Shown piece by piece: positions 33,911 through 45,166 of a stretch of 64,000 nucleotides of DNA. The notes below the pieces were generated by a model. The model was not told the origin of the DNA, searched no databases, and saw only the letters and a list, made by a program, of their open reading frames with translations. This stretch comes from Mytilus galloprovincialis. Lineage: Eukaryota > Mollusca > Bivalvia > Mytilida > Mytilidae. Numbering within the stretch: position 1 is the first letter of the stretch; each line of letters begins with the position of its first letter. The stretch covers positions 32,474,154 to 32,538,153 of the forward strand of contig NC_134845.1 in assembly GCF_965363235.1 (NCBI RefSeq), read 5' to 3'. Made by a program: the position numbers and the translations under genes.

Positions 33911-36226
33911 TTTAGTAAATCAAAAATGAAGCCAATCTAAAAATCCTTTGATAACACAATAAGAAAATGAATCTAGGAAATCAATCCACATGGAGGAGGA
34001 CCTTAAGAGAAAAAATTCAATTATAACACAGCTAAAGATAAGGTCTAAGATGATTAGACAAACAAAGAACATCACAGAACAAAAATCATTTAAATGAACA
34101 AAGTGGATAATGTAGAAAGTGAAAGTGTATGTGTGTCCTTTGGGACGTTTCTTCCTTTTCTTATATTTGTCACTGCAATAACTCACTAAAGTAAGAACGT
34201 ATGCGAGTTTCTCTGTCAATTCCGTGTTCCTACGTCAAAAATAAACCATGAATCAAGTTAAAATTTTTAAATGTGGATCATTGCAATTTGATATTCTGAC
34301 ACAATTATCTTTGAAATTGATGTAATATTAGCCAAAAGACTCTCATCTGACGATAATAAATCAATCTATAAGCGAAAGCGATATGTGCAAGTGATCTAAA
34401 ATTTTCTTTCAAGTGTCATGTATCGTTATTACTATAATAACGAAGTGTTTGGATCGTAGAAACTAAGAATACATGTTGAACCCGTCGATTGAACGAACAG
34501 GTTACATTAGTTTTTGTAAAGTGACAAAGATCCAGCAGTTCCGATATGCAGTCGTTATAGTAGTTCTGATCTCGAGTAGTTATTAGACGTTTTGATCTGC
34601 AGTAGTTATAAGTAGTTCTGATAAAAACCGTGCACGGGAATCATAAATATTTTTAACTAATTATATTTTTAATTTTTTAACCAGGAATAGTAAGCACAAA
34701 ATCAATCATTTAAATTATGCACATACTGAGATACTGGCTTCTGGGCAGCGAATGACAACTACATGTTGTGATACCAAACAAACAGTGAGGCCAACTTACT
34801 GCTAGTAAACATACAATGTCGTTCTGTGCTTTTCATCGAACCATAATTATAAGTTATAGATACATTACTCATTTCAATTCGACTATTGAATGATCTTCTG
34901 GTGTATTTTGAACACAAATATATTCATATTGATTTTACAAGAAAAAAGAAGCATAAGTACTATCATACTTCATCTGTACTCAAATCTTACAGTATACAAT
35001 GAAACTTACTCTGGATCCTCAATGCTCTTAAACTTTGTACTTATTTGGCTTTATAAATATTTTGATATGAGCGTCACTGATGAGTCTATTTACTCCACAC
35101 TCATATCAGAAATAGATCAACCAAACAAAGAGATACTTTTGAAATGCTTTTTAGATAAGTAAAGTGATCATATTGACATATCAATGGTAGGAGGACGAAA
35201 TAAAGGGGAACAATGCAATCCAAAAGAAGTCAAAATGAACCCTATGTAATAATCGATGAAGTACAAATGTCTATTTCAAATCCTTAACTATATAATTGCA
35301 CATCGTCTTACCATGGTTTTAGCAACTATCGGAAGCTTATCCTATGAGAAGAACAATAAATCTAACGCTTAATCTGGGTTACATAAATAAATCAGTTGGG
35401 TGTAGTGTACGATTTCTATACCGTTGCTGTCGCTTATCTCCTGACTATTATAACTTAATATACCAGGATGATATGGTAGACCCTAAATTTAATTTATACA
35501 TCAGTCCGTCAAAACGTAATCGATTACATTTTACGCTTTAAATTATGAATTTGTTCGATATATATTTGAATGAAGACTGAATATTTTATCAGCATACAGA
35601 TTATCACGTGACAAGAGGATAAAGCAAATAATATTATCTGATATAAGTCGTATAGTTTAACAAACCTATCAGAAACTACTCTGCCAATCAAAAAATATTT
35701 AAAATACACGTTAGACAACATAAATCAATACCGAATATAATACTTATATAGTGTCCTAGCTAGTGCCCTGCTTCTGTTTCACGCAAATAGTTATATTCAA
35801 GTTACTGTTAACGTCACAGTCTAATTTATTTTTAGGTGAGGTTTTGAAATTTGTGTCAGATTTTCGGACCCCTTGGTGTTTTTCCATATGATACAAGGTA
35901 AAATATTTTGCCCCATAACACCTATTTATCTTTTAACATAAGACTTAATAGCTCATAAAAGGTCATTTGACAAAATTTTGAGCAGATTCTTGATTTTCTT
36001 TCTTTTGATTTGAGACCCAAATAATATCAATGAAAATATAAGGGTCCGAGTCAGCCTTTTCCCGCCATCAAATATCTGGAAAAGGAGCTCCATGACCTAT
36101 CAATGTTTTTAGCTTATTTTGAACATTAACTTTTACTCACCTAAGTACATCCTTAAGTAACAACTTTTTCTTTTAAAAAATGAGCATTAGGTAAGTAGAA
36201 AGCTATTCAGATTTAATTGTTAATAA
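33911..36226. other. Intergenic, mostly unassigned repeats
   Basis: It contains a degenerate short tandem at 34525-34625 (variants of gtagttctgat / cagtagttata, period about 35), and a partial 'cgtcactgatgagtc' repeat at 34995-35100. A block at 35830-36150 looks like a further dispersed repeat, but no second copy is present in the window. No gene seen. Confidence 0.45.
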
Positions 36227-36560
36227 AATTGAGAATGGAAATGGGGAATGTGTCAAAGAGACAACAACCCGACCATAGAGAAGACAACAGCAGAAGGTCA
36301 CCAACAGGTCATTAATGCAGCGAATAATTCCCGCACACGGAGGCGTCCTTCAGCTGGCCCCAAAACAAATATATATACTAGTTCAGTGATAATGAACGCC
36401 ATACTTAACTCCAAATTGTACACAAGAAACTAAAATTAAAAATAATACAAGACTAACAAAGGCCAGAGGGACAGGCGCAAAACTGCGGCGGTGTTAAACA
36501 TGTTTATGAGATCTCAACCCTCCCCCTATACCTCTAGTCAATGCAGAAAAGTAAACGCAT
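36227..36560 (+). repeat. 'ggggaatgtgtcaaagagac' repeat, longest copy
   Basis: It runs gagaatggaaatggggaatg, gtcaaagagacaacaacccg, aggcgtccttcagctggccc, then ataatgaacgcc..caagaaactaaaattaaaaat..ctaacaaaggccagagg. The reverse copy at 48725-49008 has the same extent. Confidence 0.85.
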
Positions 36561-36839
36561 AACAATACGCACATTAAAATTCAGTTCAAGAGAAGTCCGA
36601 GTCTGATGTCAGAAGATGTAACCAAAGAAAATAAACAAAATGACAATAATAAATAAATAACATCAGACTACTACCAGTTAACTGACATGCCAGCTCCAGA
36701 CTTCAATTAAACTGATTGAAAGATTATGTCTTCAACATATGAATATCAGGCACAATCCTTCCCGTGAGGGATTTAGTATCATACCATCATAACATATATG
36801 AGAAGAACATAACCCGTGACATGCCAACAACTGGTTTTT

Positions 36840-39060
36840 AAATAAATGTGTTTAGTTCCGATGCAAAGACCCTATAAGTGAATCAATATTAACGCCAAAA
36901 TATGCAATCTTTTATGACCTGACAACAGTATCGTAACTATATCCCTTCTTAATAAGTCTATTTAAAGGTTTTGTTAGCTTCTGAGGTGAATACTGACATT
37001 TTTGTGCTTTATAAAGAATATTTCCATAAAATATTGGATGTGAAATACCAGAACGTATAAGGAGTCTGCATGTTGAGCTATATTTACGAATGATGTCCTT
37101 ATACCGATGATAAAATTTAGTAAATGTTTTGACCAGTTTGTAATATCGAAAACCCTGGTGTAATAATTTTTCAGTAATGCGGGGTTCACACATTGCCGAT
37201 TATTGCTCCCGTTTGAGATTTGATTGTACCAAGTGTACTGGTAAGAAGAATAGATAATTTAGTAGTGAAACAATGGCTTGTAGACGAAATAAATCTATAT
37301 TTGTAAGGTGTTTTGTGTAGCTTCGGAAGCCAATACATAGTTGGGACTTTCATCGTTTTTTGGTTCTGCTTGTAAAGCGGTATCTAAAAGTGTATGTTTG
37401 TTACAAATGTCGTTTTCTGAAAATGGAGTCAGTTGGAATGTTGGTGAATTGGTGATTTCTTTTTGTAGAACCTCAATGTAAAATTTACGTCAAACAATTA
37501 TAATATTATTAGCAGCTTTATCGACCGGGACAAAAACAAATTCCTTGGCTAATTCTTTTAGTTTATGTTTGATACGCGAAATAGGTTTATTGGGGTTATT
37601 GTTAAGAGTAAAATGTATTTTAAAATGTTGAATACGTATATCAACTATGTTCATTACTGAATTAAAAAAAGAGTCCAAAGATTTTTTGTCAGCTTTTTCC
37701 CGTTTTATCCATTTCAAACAGTAAGTACTGAGTGAGTCTAGGATGATATTACGACACTCATTCGAATTAATAATTGACGGGGGACGGTATTTAGGTCCTT
37801 TACTGAGGAAGGATTTTAACTCTCGGTCTTGAACGATGTTAAGATCTCCTGTTATAACATGGGAAATGGGTCCATAAATGTATTCGGAATTACTACAATT
37901 ACATAATTACATGAAGTAGGTGTATTGTCACTGATATTAACATCTTTACACAATTGGCTATAATTAAACACAAATTTCCGGGTAGATTTCTTTTATAACA
38001 AATAAGGGGGAGCTCAGTATTATCAAAATATCCATGAATTTGTTCTTTAACAGAATGGTCGTTAAAAATACCGGCAATATTTACAAAATCAAAACCTTTA
38101 TTGACATACTTTATTTTAATAAAATGTTTTTTATGATCTTCAGGGCGATCAATTTTGGGAAACAGTTTAGAGTAACACTATGCCATTATAATTTGAACGA
38201 TTTCATACTTAGGACTGCTATATGAAATTGTGTTGCAATCCTATAAAATTTTATTCACTTATTAATCGGTAATGAACAGAGCTTTGTTAACAGATTTTGT
38301 TACCAGATAATGTCTGTCGTTGTTTTTTTAAATAGAAATTAGGTCCAAAATATTGGTATGATTAGTCCGAAATTTTCTTTGATTGGGATTTTGTCTACGA
38401 CCATGAGAACGTTTTTTTCGAACAGTTTTAGAAACAATATCCAAAATGTTTACAGAATCGGTTCTTGATATATTGCCAATTCCCGTAATATTATCATTAT
38501 GACCGAGAGGGTAGACTTTCTGTAATTTTTTAATCCAATTTAATTCAATTATTTTCCGTGATCGTACAAACTTTGAATGAGATTCACCAGGCTGCTTATT
38601 TACTACTTCCAATGGTTGAACTGCTAAATATTTAACAGGATGATTATGCTTCTTGAAGTGTTGATAAATGATACTTTTAAATTTATTGGGTCTTTTAAAA
38701 CGATACAGATGTTCTTGAGTGCGTTTAGATAAATATCGTCCAGTTTCTCCTACGTACCAAATACCGCATCCTGGTTTGTTTCATGTGAGTAAATAAATAA
38801 ATGTTTTTCAAGTTATATCAGTTTCAAATTTAAAAGAAAATGTGCGACCATTAAACGCGGACTTTACCATATTGTTGGTGAAAAGACGGGGACATGTAAG
38901 TCATTTTTTGGCATAACACTTATCGATAGAAGGGTAACCACGATTTTTATTGTAAAAAATGTTAGCGATGATAGTATTTTTAGATAAGCGATTTTGAAGA
39001 TTGAGACGCGTAGATACCCTTTGAACGAGTTTAGTATTAAATATTTTTCCATTTCTAAGC
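36840..39060 (-). pseudogene. Broken Penelope-like retroelement with upstream GIY-YIG region and deleted RT core
   Basis: Reading down the minus strand from 39060 gives, in shifting frames, CPRLFTNNMVKSAFNGRTFS, a GIY-YIG-like box (GIWYVGETGRYLSKRTQEH, about 38770-38700), and KPGESHSKFVRSRKIIELNW with a basic tail (38328-38612). Then come IKYVNKGFDFVNIAGIF and GDLNIVQDRELKSFLSKGP, then VFVPVDKAANNIIIV, and MYWLPKLHKTPYKYRFIS. The frame then jumps to the RT C-terminal part (ITEKLLHQGFRYYKLVKTF, KFYHRYKDIIRKY; 36912-37193). The catalytic RT core between about 37190 and 37280 is missing. The nuclease lies upstream of the RT, as in the permuted Naiad/Chlamys-type Penelope-like elements known from invertebrates. 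It has multiple stops and is inactive. Confidence 0.75.
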
Positions 39061-39431
39061 TTCATATGTTTGTTTGTGAATTATATTAGAAAGGAGCAAA
39101 GACTGGCGTCCAGAATATGAACCAGCATACAATGAATTAAATTATGTAAAAATGATAAATCTGTTCGGCTAAAGATGTCAAACGCTATCCGTATTAATTA
39201 CCCGAAAAAGATAGGGTATATCAGGGAAGCGACTGACGTCAGATTAAATAGTAGAATGGGGCTGAATATTGAAGTACTACTTTTAGATAAATATTCCTAA
39301 AGTTATAAACTAGAGAAGTTATCGCTCGGACACACACTCCATAATATAGTATATTATAAGTACATAAACCTGAAGCACGGGGAGGCACTCTACTGTCTCC
39401 ACAAGGCACTAAAGACAAACTCTGTAAAAAA

Positions 39432-39575
39432 TAAAATTGAGAATGGAAATGGGGAATGTGTCAAAAAGACAACAACCCGACCATAGAGAAGACAAAAGCA
39501 GAAGGTCACCAACAGGTCTTCAATGCAGCGAGAAATTCCCGCACCCGGAGGCGTCCTTCAGCTGGCCCCTAAACA
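39432..39575 (+). repeat. 'ggggaatgtgtcaaagagac' repeat, truncated
   Basis: attgagaatggaaatgggga..ggaggcgtccttcagctggc; the copy stops at the point where the next fragment begins. Confidence 0.85.
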
Positions 39576-39589
39576 ATGTTTGTTTTCAA

Positions 39590-39700
39590 GATATATAGTT
39601 ATATCAGTTTCAAATTTTAAAGAAAATGTGCGACCATTAAACGCGGTCTTTATCGTATTGTTGGTGGAAAGACGGGGACATGTAAGTCATTTTTTTTGTT
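39590..39700 (-). pseudogene. Small duplicate of the Penelope-like element linker region
   Basis: About 100 bp (atatcagtttcaaatttt..gaaaatgtgcgaccattaaa..gaaagacggggacatgtaag) nearly identical to 38808-38908. It abuts the repeat at 39432-39575 through about 15 bp. Confidence 0.8.
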
Positions 39701-40794
39701 CAATTGTGAACGTAAATTGCAGGAACAAATAAAAAAAAATGGTGATCGCCAGTCAATATGAAAAAGCTCGGTGTGGATCTTCTTCTCTCTGTTTCAAGAG
39801 TTCGTACTAATGAATTAATATTTTTCCTGCAATGTACGAATATTGTTTATATGTCTGTGGTCTCTTTAACTAATGTTGAAAGTGACCCTAAAAGGAAGCG
39901 AACAAGGACAGCATCCATGCTATAACAAACTATTATGAAGATAAGAAATTGAATAAAATTAAAAGCAATTATTATATCTTAATTTTAGGAAACTAGCAAA
40001 GGACTGGTACCAATACTTGGAGATAAGCATTGATTTGTTCTTTTCTTTTATAACGATACCAACAACAAGTTAACATGAATCTTCTTTACCTTTAGGAAAA
40101 AATCTTAAAAAGTTCAACGAAAAAAATGAAAAAATCGTTAATAAAGAAAATAATTTATTGAAGAGAATATGAGAGCATTTATTGGATAGAGAGTTGTATT
40201 ATTGGCACTCATTCCACATCTTTGTATATCTATATTGGGTAGGGAAGCGATTTGTTGAAAGAAGGAACTATGTATGACAGGTGGACAGATAAGCTCTCGA
40301 AAGACATCTTCGATCTATTTATATAAATTCTACATGCAATTTGAAACATGAATCTACAATGTTTTATAGTATAAAGGTTGACTGAAAGAGCATGTACATA
40401 TCTGTTTCATTAACATCTACTACACTGACCTCATTAACTAAACAGTGCTATTGATTTAGAGACGACGTGTCTGAGTATTATCTCATTGGCGACAAACATT
40501 TTTCCCGGTTTTTAAATTTTCGAGTACAAGAAAAGGCATATAAATTTACCGATTGTGTTCTATTCCTGATTGCGAAAATTTCGACTAAGTATGGATTTGC
40601 ATGGAGGGAGATGCATGCATAGCAAGAGGCGTTTGAATTATCGACGTACTAATTCTCGCTCCTTAAATAAATAAATAATTACTAGACAAAATACAAAAAT
40701 AAAAAAGCAATGACTGAGGTTGTTAAATTTGATAAATGTATTTGTGTGCTTCTATGTTAAATATTTGTTTGTTTTTATTATGATTAAGAATATA
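39701..40794. other. Intergenic, one small repeat fragment
   Basis: It carries a reversed end of the 'gtggtatgattgcc' repeat at 40190-40235 (agagttgtattattggcact). Otherwise no gene or structure noted. Confidence 0.45.
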
Positions 40795-41080
40795 ACACAA
40801 TGTTGACTGCTCTACCCCTTTTTGAAATTTTGACCTTTTATGTATGTTTGTTTTGTTCACGCATCGTTGGTCAATATAAAGGAATTCGATGCGACTGTCA
40901 TACAAGTGAGAGGTTTAGTTAGCTATTAAAGCGGGTTCAATCCACCAAACATAAGAAAATGAATATACAAAGTCAGGAATATGACAGTTGTTATCCATTT
41001 GTTAGAGCTTTTGATTTTGCCATTTGATTGGTGACTTTCCATTTTGAATTTTCCTCGGAGATAAATATTTCTATGATTTA
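40795..41080 (+). repeat. 'gttcagtattttt' dispersed repeat, diverged
   Basis: aacacaatgttgactgctct, ttttgttcacgcatcgttgg, tacaagtgagaggtttag, tttgccatttgattggtgac; same order as at 51700. Confidence 0.75.
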
Positions 41081-41504
41081 CTATTGAGGAATGCCTGTGA
41101 TCGCCTCAGTTTGGGTTTGTTACATTGTGTTGGCGTTTAAAATCTATTGATGTGATAAGAACATCGATCAGCTTATGTTGCCTAAATTAAGTTTGACAGC
41201 GATACTAAAGATCTATTCTCAGTTCATTACTATGACATAAAACAAACGGATTCATCAAAATATAACAATATTCTGTGATTATCTTAATTTTTTAAAAGTA
41301 AAAAATTATGGCACCAAACTGAATGATTTTACTATAGAGTCAAACCAATTATGTTCAGTAGTTGTTTGTTTACCAATTATAATTTTACAAAAGTTGATAG
41401 TTTGCTCAATTTTTGGAAACTTTATAATGACTTGATAATGTTAATTCACAGTATCTATTTGGTTAATTAAAATATTATTTGTCTGTTTGTCTTTTTATTG
41501 TTAA

Positions 41505-41575
41505 CTATAGCGTTGTCAGTTTATTTTCAATCTATGAGATTTACTGTCCCTCTGGTATTTTTCGTCCCTCTTTTG
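41505..41575 (-). repeat. 'gagggacgaaagat' family, reverse end fragment
   Basis: gcgttgtcagtttattttca..tgtccctctggtatttttcgtccctc is the reverse complement of the start of the 58601 copy. Confidence 0.6.
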
Positions 41576-41967
41576 CAATTTTACTTAAAACAATAAACAC
41601 AGCCTATTGACGAAAAACTAATTAAAAACGATTGACTATTATATATATATGTATGTCAAAGACGTGACGGAATATGAAATATGAAATATCAACCAGGTTT
41701 TCATATAAGTTTTGTCCTAGCAGACATGGCTTATTTTCGATGAATTTGTTTCACTCACTTGGTCAAAATCTTGGCATATATCAAAGTCCTCATGGATTTA
41801 AATGTAAAAAAGAGACTACATCACATACTAAAATGTTTTGTGTGAAATATACTCAACAGCAATTGAGGCTATATCTTTTTCGTTTAAACATTATATAGCG
41901 ACTCACAACTGGTTTACAACGAACACAGTTTAAGATACAGGTTGCATGCTTTAAGAATATAAATATG

Positions 41968-42030
41968 AATTGAGAATTGAAATGGAGAATATATCAAAGA
42001 GACAACAACCCGACCAAAGAGCAGACAACA
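41968..42030 (+). repeat. 'ggggaatgtgtcaaagagac' repeat, 5' fragment
   Basis: attgagaattgaaatggaga..atcaaagagacaacaacccg, followed by an AT run. Confidence 0.7.
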
Positions 42031-42118
42031 TATATATATAAAAATATTGATATGTTAAAGTCCCAATATCAACTTAAATATACATATTTCAAAACACCAT
42101 TGTTGCTTAATCATCAAC

Positions 42119-44549
42119 TCATTTATGTTTACGAACAGTTGGACCAATTTTTAAAGATAGAACGTCTATAACAACAATAGCTATAACAACTGATACTAGT
42201 ACGGTTACACCAACAGCACCCATAAAAACAGCAGAAATTCTAGAATCAGGGGCACTTGATTTACTTCTTTTGTACGATGCTAAAGATGTTTTGTCAATCC
42301 GAATGTCTACACGGACTATGTTTCCGTTGTAGCTGGAGGCACTCGTACTGTCTGTACTTGTAGTAGTTAATCCTGCATTACTTTGTTGCTGGGAACAAAC
42401 TAAAGGACCAGCTCGTACGTCTGTGTTATTATCTGGAATAACAATGACGAACATTATAACTTAAAAGCAATGAATAAGTTTATAATACAATTACAAGATA
42501 TATACTGTTCAGTGCAAACCACAAAAACATAAGAAACAGAAAAAAAGAAACCGAAAAAAGTCCATCCCTATAAAAAATAAACAAAAAGACAACCTGGAAA
42601 TTCTTTTAAGAAATAAAAAAAATCCTGAAACATCAAAACAATCCATCGGTTGGAAAATAAAGTATGAAAGGTGTACGTGTAGTAAACTGAACATATAACA
42701 CATTGATAGCATATTCAGTTCATCTGTAAAACGTAACACAAATGTCAAACGTGATGAAGTTAAACAAAATGCTTTCAAAAGAAATAAAAAGATGCAACAA
42801 AGTAATGTACAAACATACAGAAAAAAAAACTTGGTGGTATATATTTTCAATATTTTGTAATTATCTAATAAATTACCGCCATAGTAGAAGAGCCATTGAC
42901 CAGTTGCACCAAATCCAGTCATTATACCGATGTCTTTTACGGTGGTGTTGACATTCCACGACCAATTGATAAGTTCATCAACGCCTACATCTAAACCTTT
43001 ACCTAGTGAACATGAGTCATTTGTCCAATATAACCAGAATGGTCGAAATGCAAAACAGCTTAACAGCTCAGTTTTAGCTAAATTAATTTTGGTATCGCCG
43101 TTTAATCTCATAACAACTCTTGAGCCGCCGTAGCTTCCTATTACTAATTCGTACGTGTCGTCGGATACCGCCGATGCTGTCGATGTTTTCATGGCTACAA
43201 AGCTATCAGCACATGCCTTTACCATAAATATCAGTGTATTTTCTGTAAGAGAGTTATACCCATAGTCAGATAAAAGTGTTGGGTTATTCCAATAAGATGT
43301 CAAAGGTATATTGAGTGTGTCAACCACACCGGCATCCACTGTATCAACCCAAGCAACATTTAGTTCTCCTGTATAAGTAAAAAAATGAACTTTAGAGTAA
43401 AAATATGGAACGCCATCACTGCCTCATAAGACGAATCTACTTTGACATAATGCAAATGTTGGCAGTTCAATATTATCTTTTTTTGATCATGAGTTTATGA
43501 TACATTTGTTCTTAACATTACAACAACAACAAAACAAATAACTGTTTGAAATGGGAGTTCGATGTTGACATGAATATCAATAATGTGGTCATTTTTATAA
43601 ATTTCCTGTTTACAAAACTTTGAATTTTACGAAAAACTAAGGATTTTCTTATCCCAGGCATAGATTACCTTAGCCGTATTTGGCACAACTTTTTGGAATT
43701 TTGGATCCTCAATGCTCTTCAATTTTGTACTTGTTTGGATTTATAAATATTTTGATATGAGCGTCACTGATGAGTCTTATGCAGACGAAACGCGTGTCTG
43801 GCGTACTAAATTATAATCCTGGTATCTTTGATAATTAATTAGATATTAAAACTCTTTAATACAGGTTGCATCGCACAAATACTTGCTCTACAATCTTAAT
43901 TGACTAGGATGTTCAGTTTTCGGCCGACGATCGGCAGTTCATTGTGTGTACTCAAACTTCCTAGACCAATATGAACTGACTACCATGATATATTGTTGAA
44001 AATTGCATTAAACACCAATCAATCATAAACCTGGAATAGCGCAGCTGACAACAACATAAAAGCTGTATCAAATCATCATAAACAAGCGTGTTTTCATTTG
44101 TATATGAATGATCAAGGATATCAAAACCTTTCCATAAGTTTATAAAAAGGTAAGTTAAGGAATTGAAATTCTAGTATGGAACAAAAAATAAGCGCTCATT
44201 CATCCACCCAATACTTTCCAACCCGCCCCAAAAATAAAACCACAACAACTCCAAAACAGAAAAACAACATACATTTTCCATTAAAACAATACACACTTAC
44301 AGTTTGATTATGTAAGTGTTTGTATTTAAGGACTTCAAATCCAAAGCATGTGAATATCCACAAATGTTTTCCAATCTAACATGAGAGTATCAGTTAAAAA
44401 AAATATAACGCTATTTAAATCAGAACAAATCTTTATGTTAAACGTTTGATAGTACCCCATACTATTTGTTTATATCATATAACGCTCCTACCTTCAGTCT
44501 CTGTCAAACAGCAAACTAATGTTAGAAAGAGTATATAATCCTTGATCAT
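42119..44549 (-). CDS. Type I membrane protein with Methyltransf_FA-like ectodomain, paralogue B
   Basis: Three exons, 44492-44549, 42877-43368 and 42119-42432, all joined at phase 1 (G|GA, G|AT), give 287 residues. Exon 1 is a signal peptide (MIKDYILFLTLVCCLTETE). Exon 2 is the FA-type domain: LIFMVKACADSFVAM, YELVIGSYGGSRVVM, FRPFWLYWTNDSCSLGKG, IGIMTGFGATGQW. Exon 3 is a Ser/Thr-rich linker, the KRSKSSAPDSR motif, one TM (MGAVGVTVLVSVVIAIVVID) and a tail ending TVRKHK. It matches paralogue A exon for exon at the last junction, and the domain pairs motif by motif. Reading through the exon 2 donor would give a spurious long frame. TATAAAA on the minus strand at 44580-44586 sits about 35 bp before the ATG. 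The ligand and role are unknown. Confidence 0.85.
43600..43840 (+). repeat. 'cgtcactgatgagtc' repeat in intron 1 of paralogue B
   Basis: ggattttcttatcccaggca, ggcacaactttttggaattt, gagcgtcactgatgagtctt, acgaaacgcgtgtctggcgt; the inverse of the copies at 55868 and 57132. Confidence 0.85.
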
Positions 44550-44579
44550 TTTTTTATGATTACACCATCACTATAATTT

Positions 44580-44586
44580 TTTTATA
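44580..44586 (-). promoter_or_regulatory. TATA box of paralogue B
   Basis: The minus strand reads tttttataaaaaaaatt, 31-37 bp upstream of the start codon, implying a very short 5' UTR. Confidence 0.4.
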
Positions 44587-45166
44587 AAAATTCAACTTCA
44601 GACAGACATAACAAAACCAATGAACTGTTCCTCTTTTTGATAGCAGGCAGGCTAAAGGTAATGGGTCAGCTTTTAATTACTTTAAGCCGTTCAACAGATA
44701 AATTCAATTTTAGAAATCTGACATCTCTAATCCAAGACTGTGAGAAGTTCGTCATAAATATATTTGCCAAAGATTCTGTGTTTAAAGTTTTTATGCAAAT
44801 ATTGATTGTTGTAAAGTTCTATTTAATAATTGTCAATAATGAAAACATAGAACTGGTCATGTTAAGTATACATTGTAATTATTTCACAGCTTTTGTTTAA
44901 TTTAATTTAATATAAACAATGTTGAATTTGATAATTTTACTTAGAAAACAAATGTTCACGGTCACTTTGTACAATTAATTATTCCATATATTAAATGTTT
45001 TGTAAACATAACAATTTGTGAAATCAACTACTTAGAATGTTATTTTGTTAACTGCTTCTTCATTATTTCTAACTCTGCTGGTTTTGTCCCTTTAATATCT
45101 TTATTTCGTGTTTTAACAAAAGTGACATATCTAATATAGATCTCTCCTGGTTATATTTTTTGTTTA
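44587..45166. other. Intergenic, no gene seen
   Basis: AT-rich; an 87-codon frame at 44637-44900 starts with TTG and shows no family signature. Confidence 0.4.

Noticed and set aside
42509..42876. Read-through extension of the FA-domain frame (paralogue B) into a 276-codon ORF
   Set aside because: The frame passes a good donor (ggcg^gtaatt) and becomes Phe/Leu-rich low-complexity. Splicing to 42432 in phase gives a TM exon matching paralogue A.
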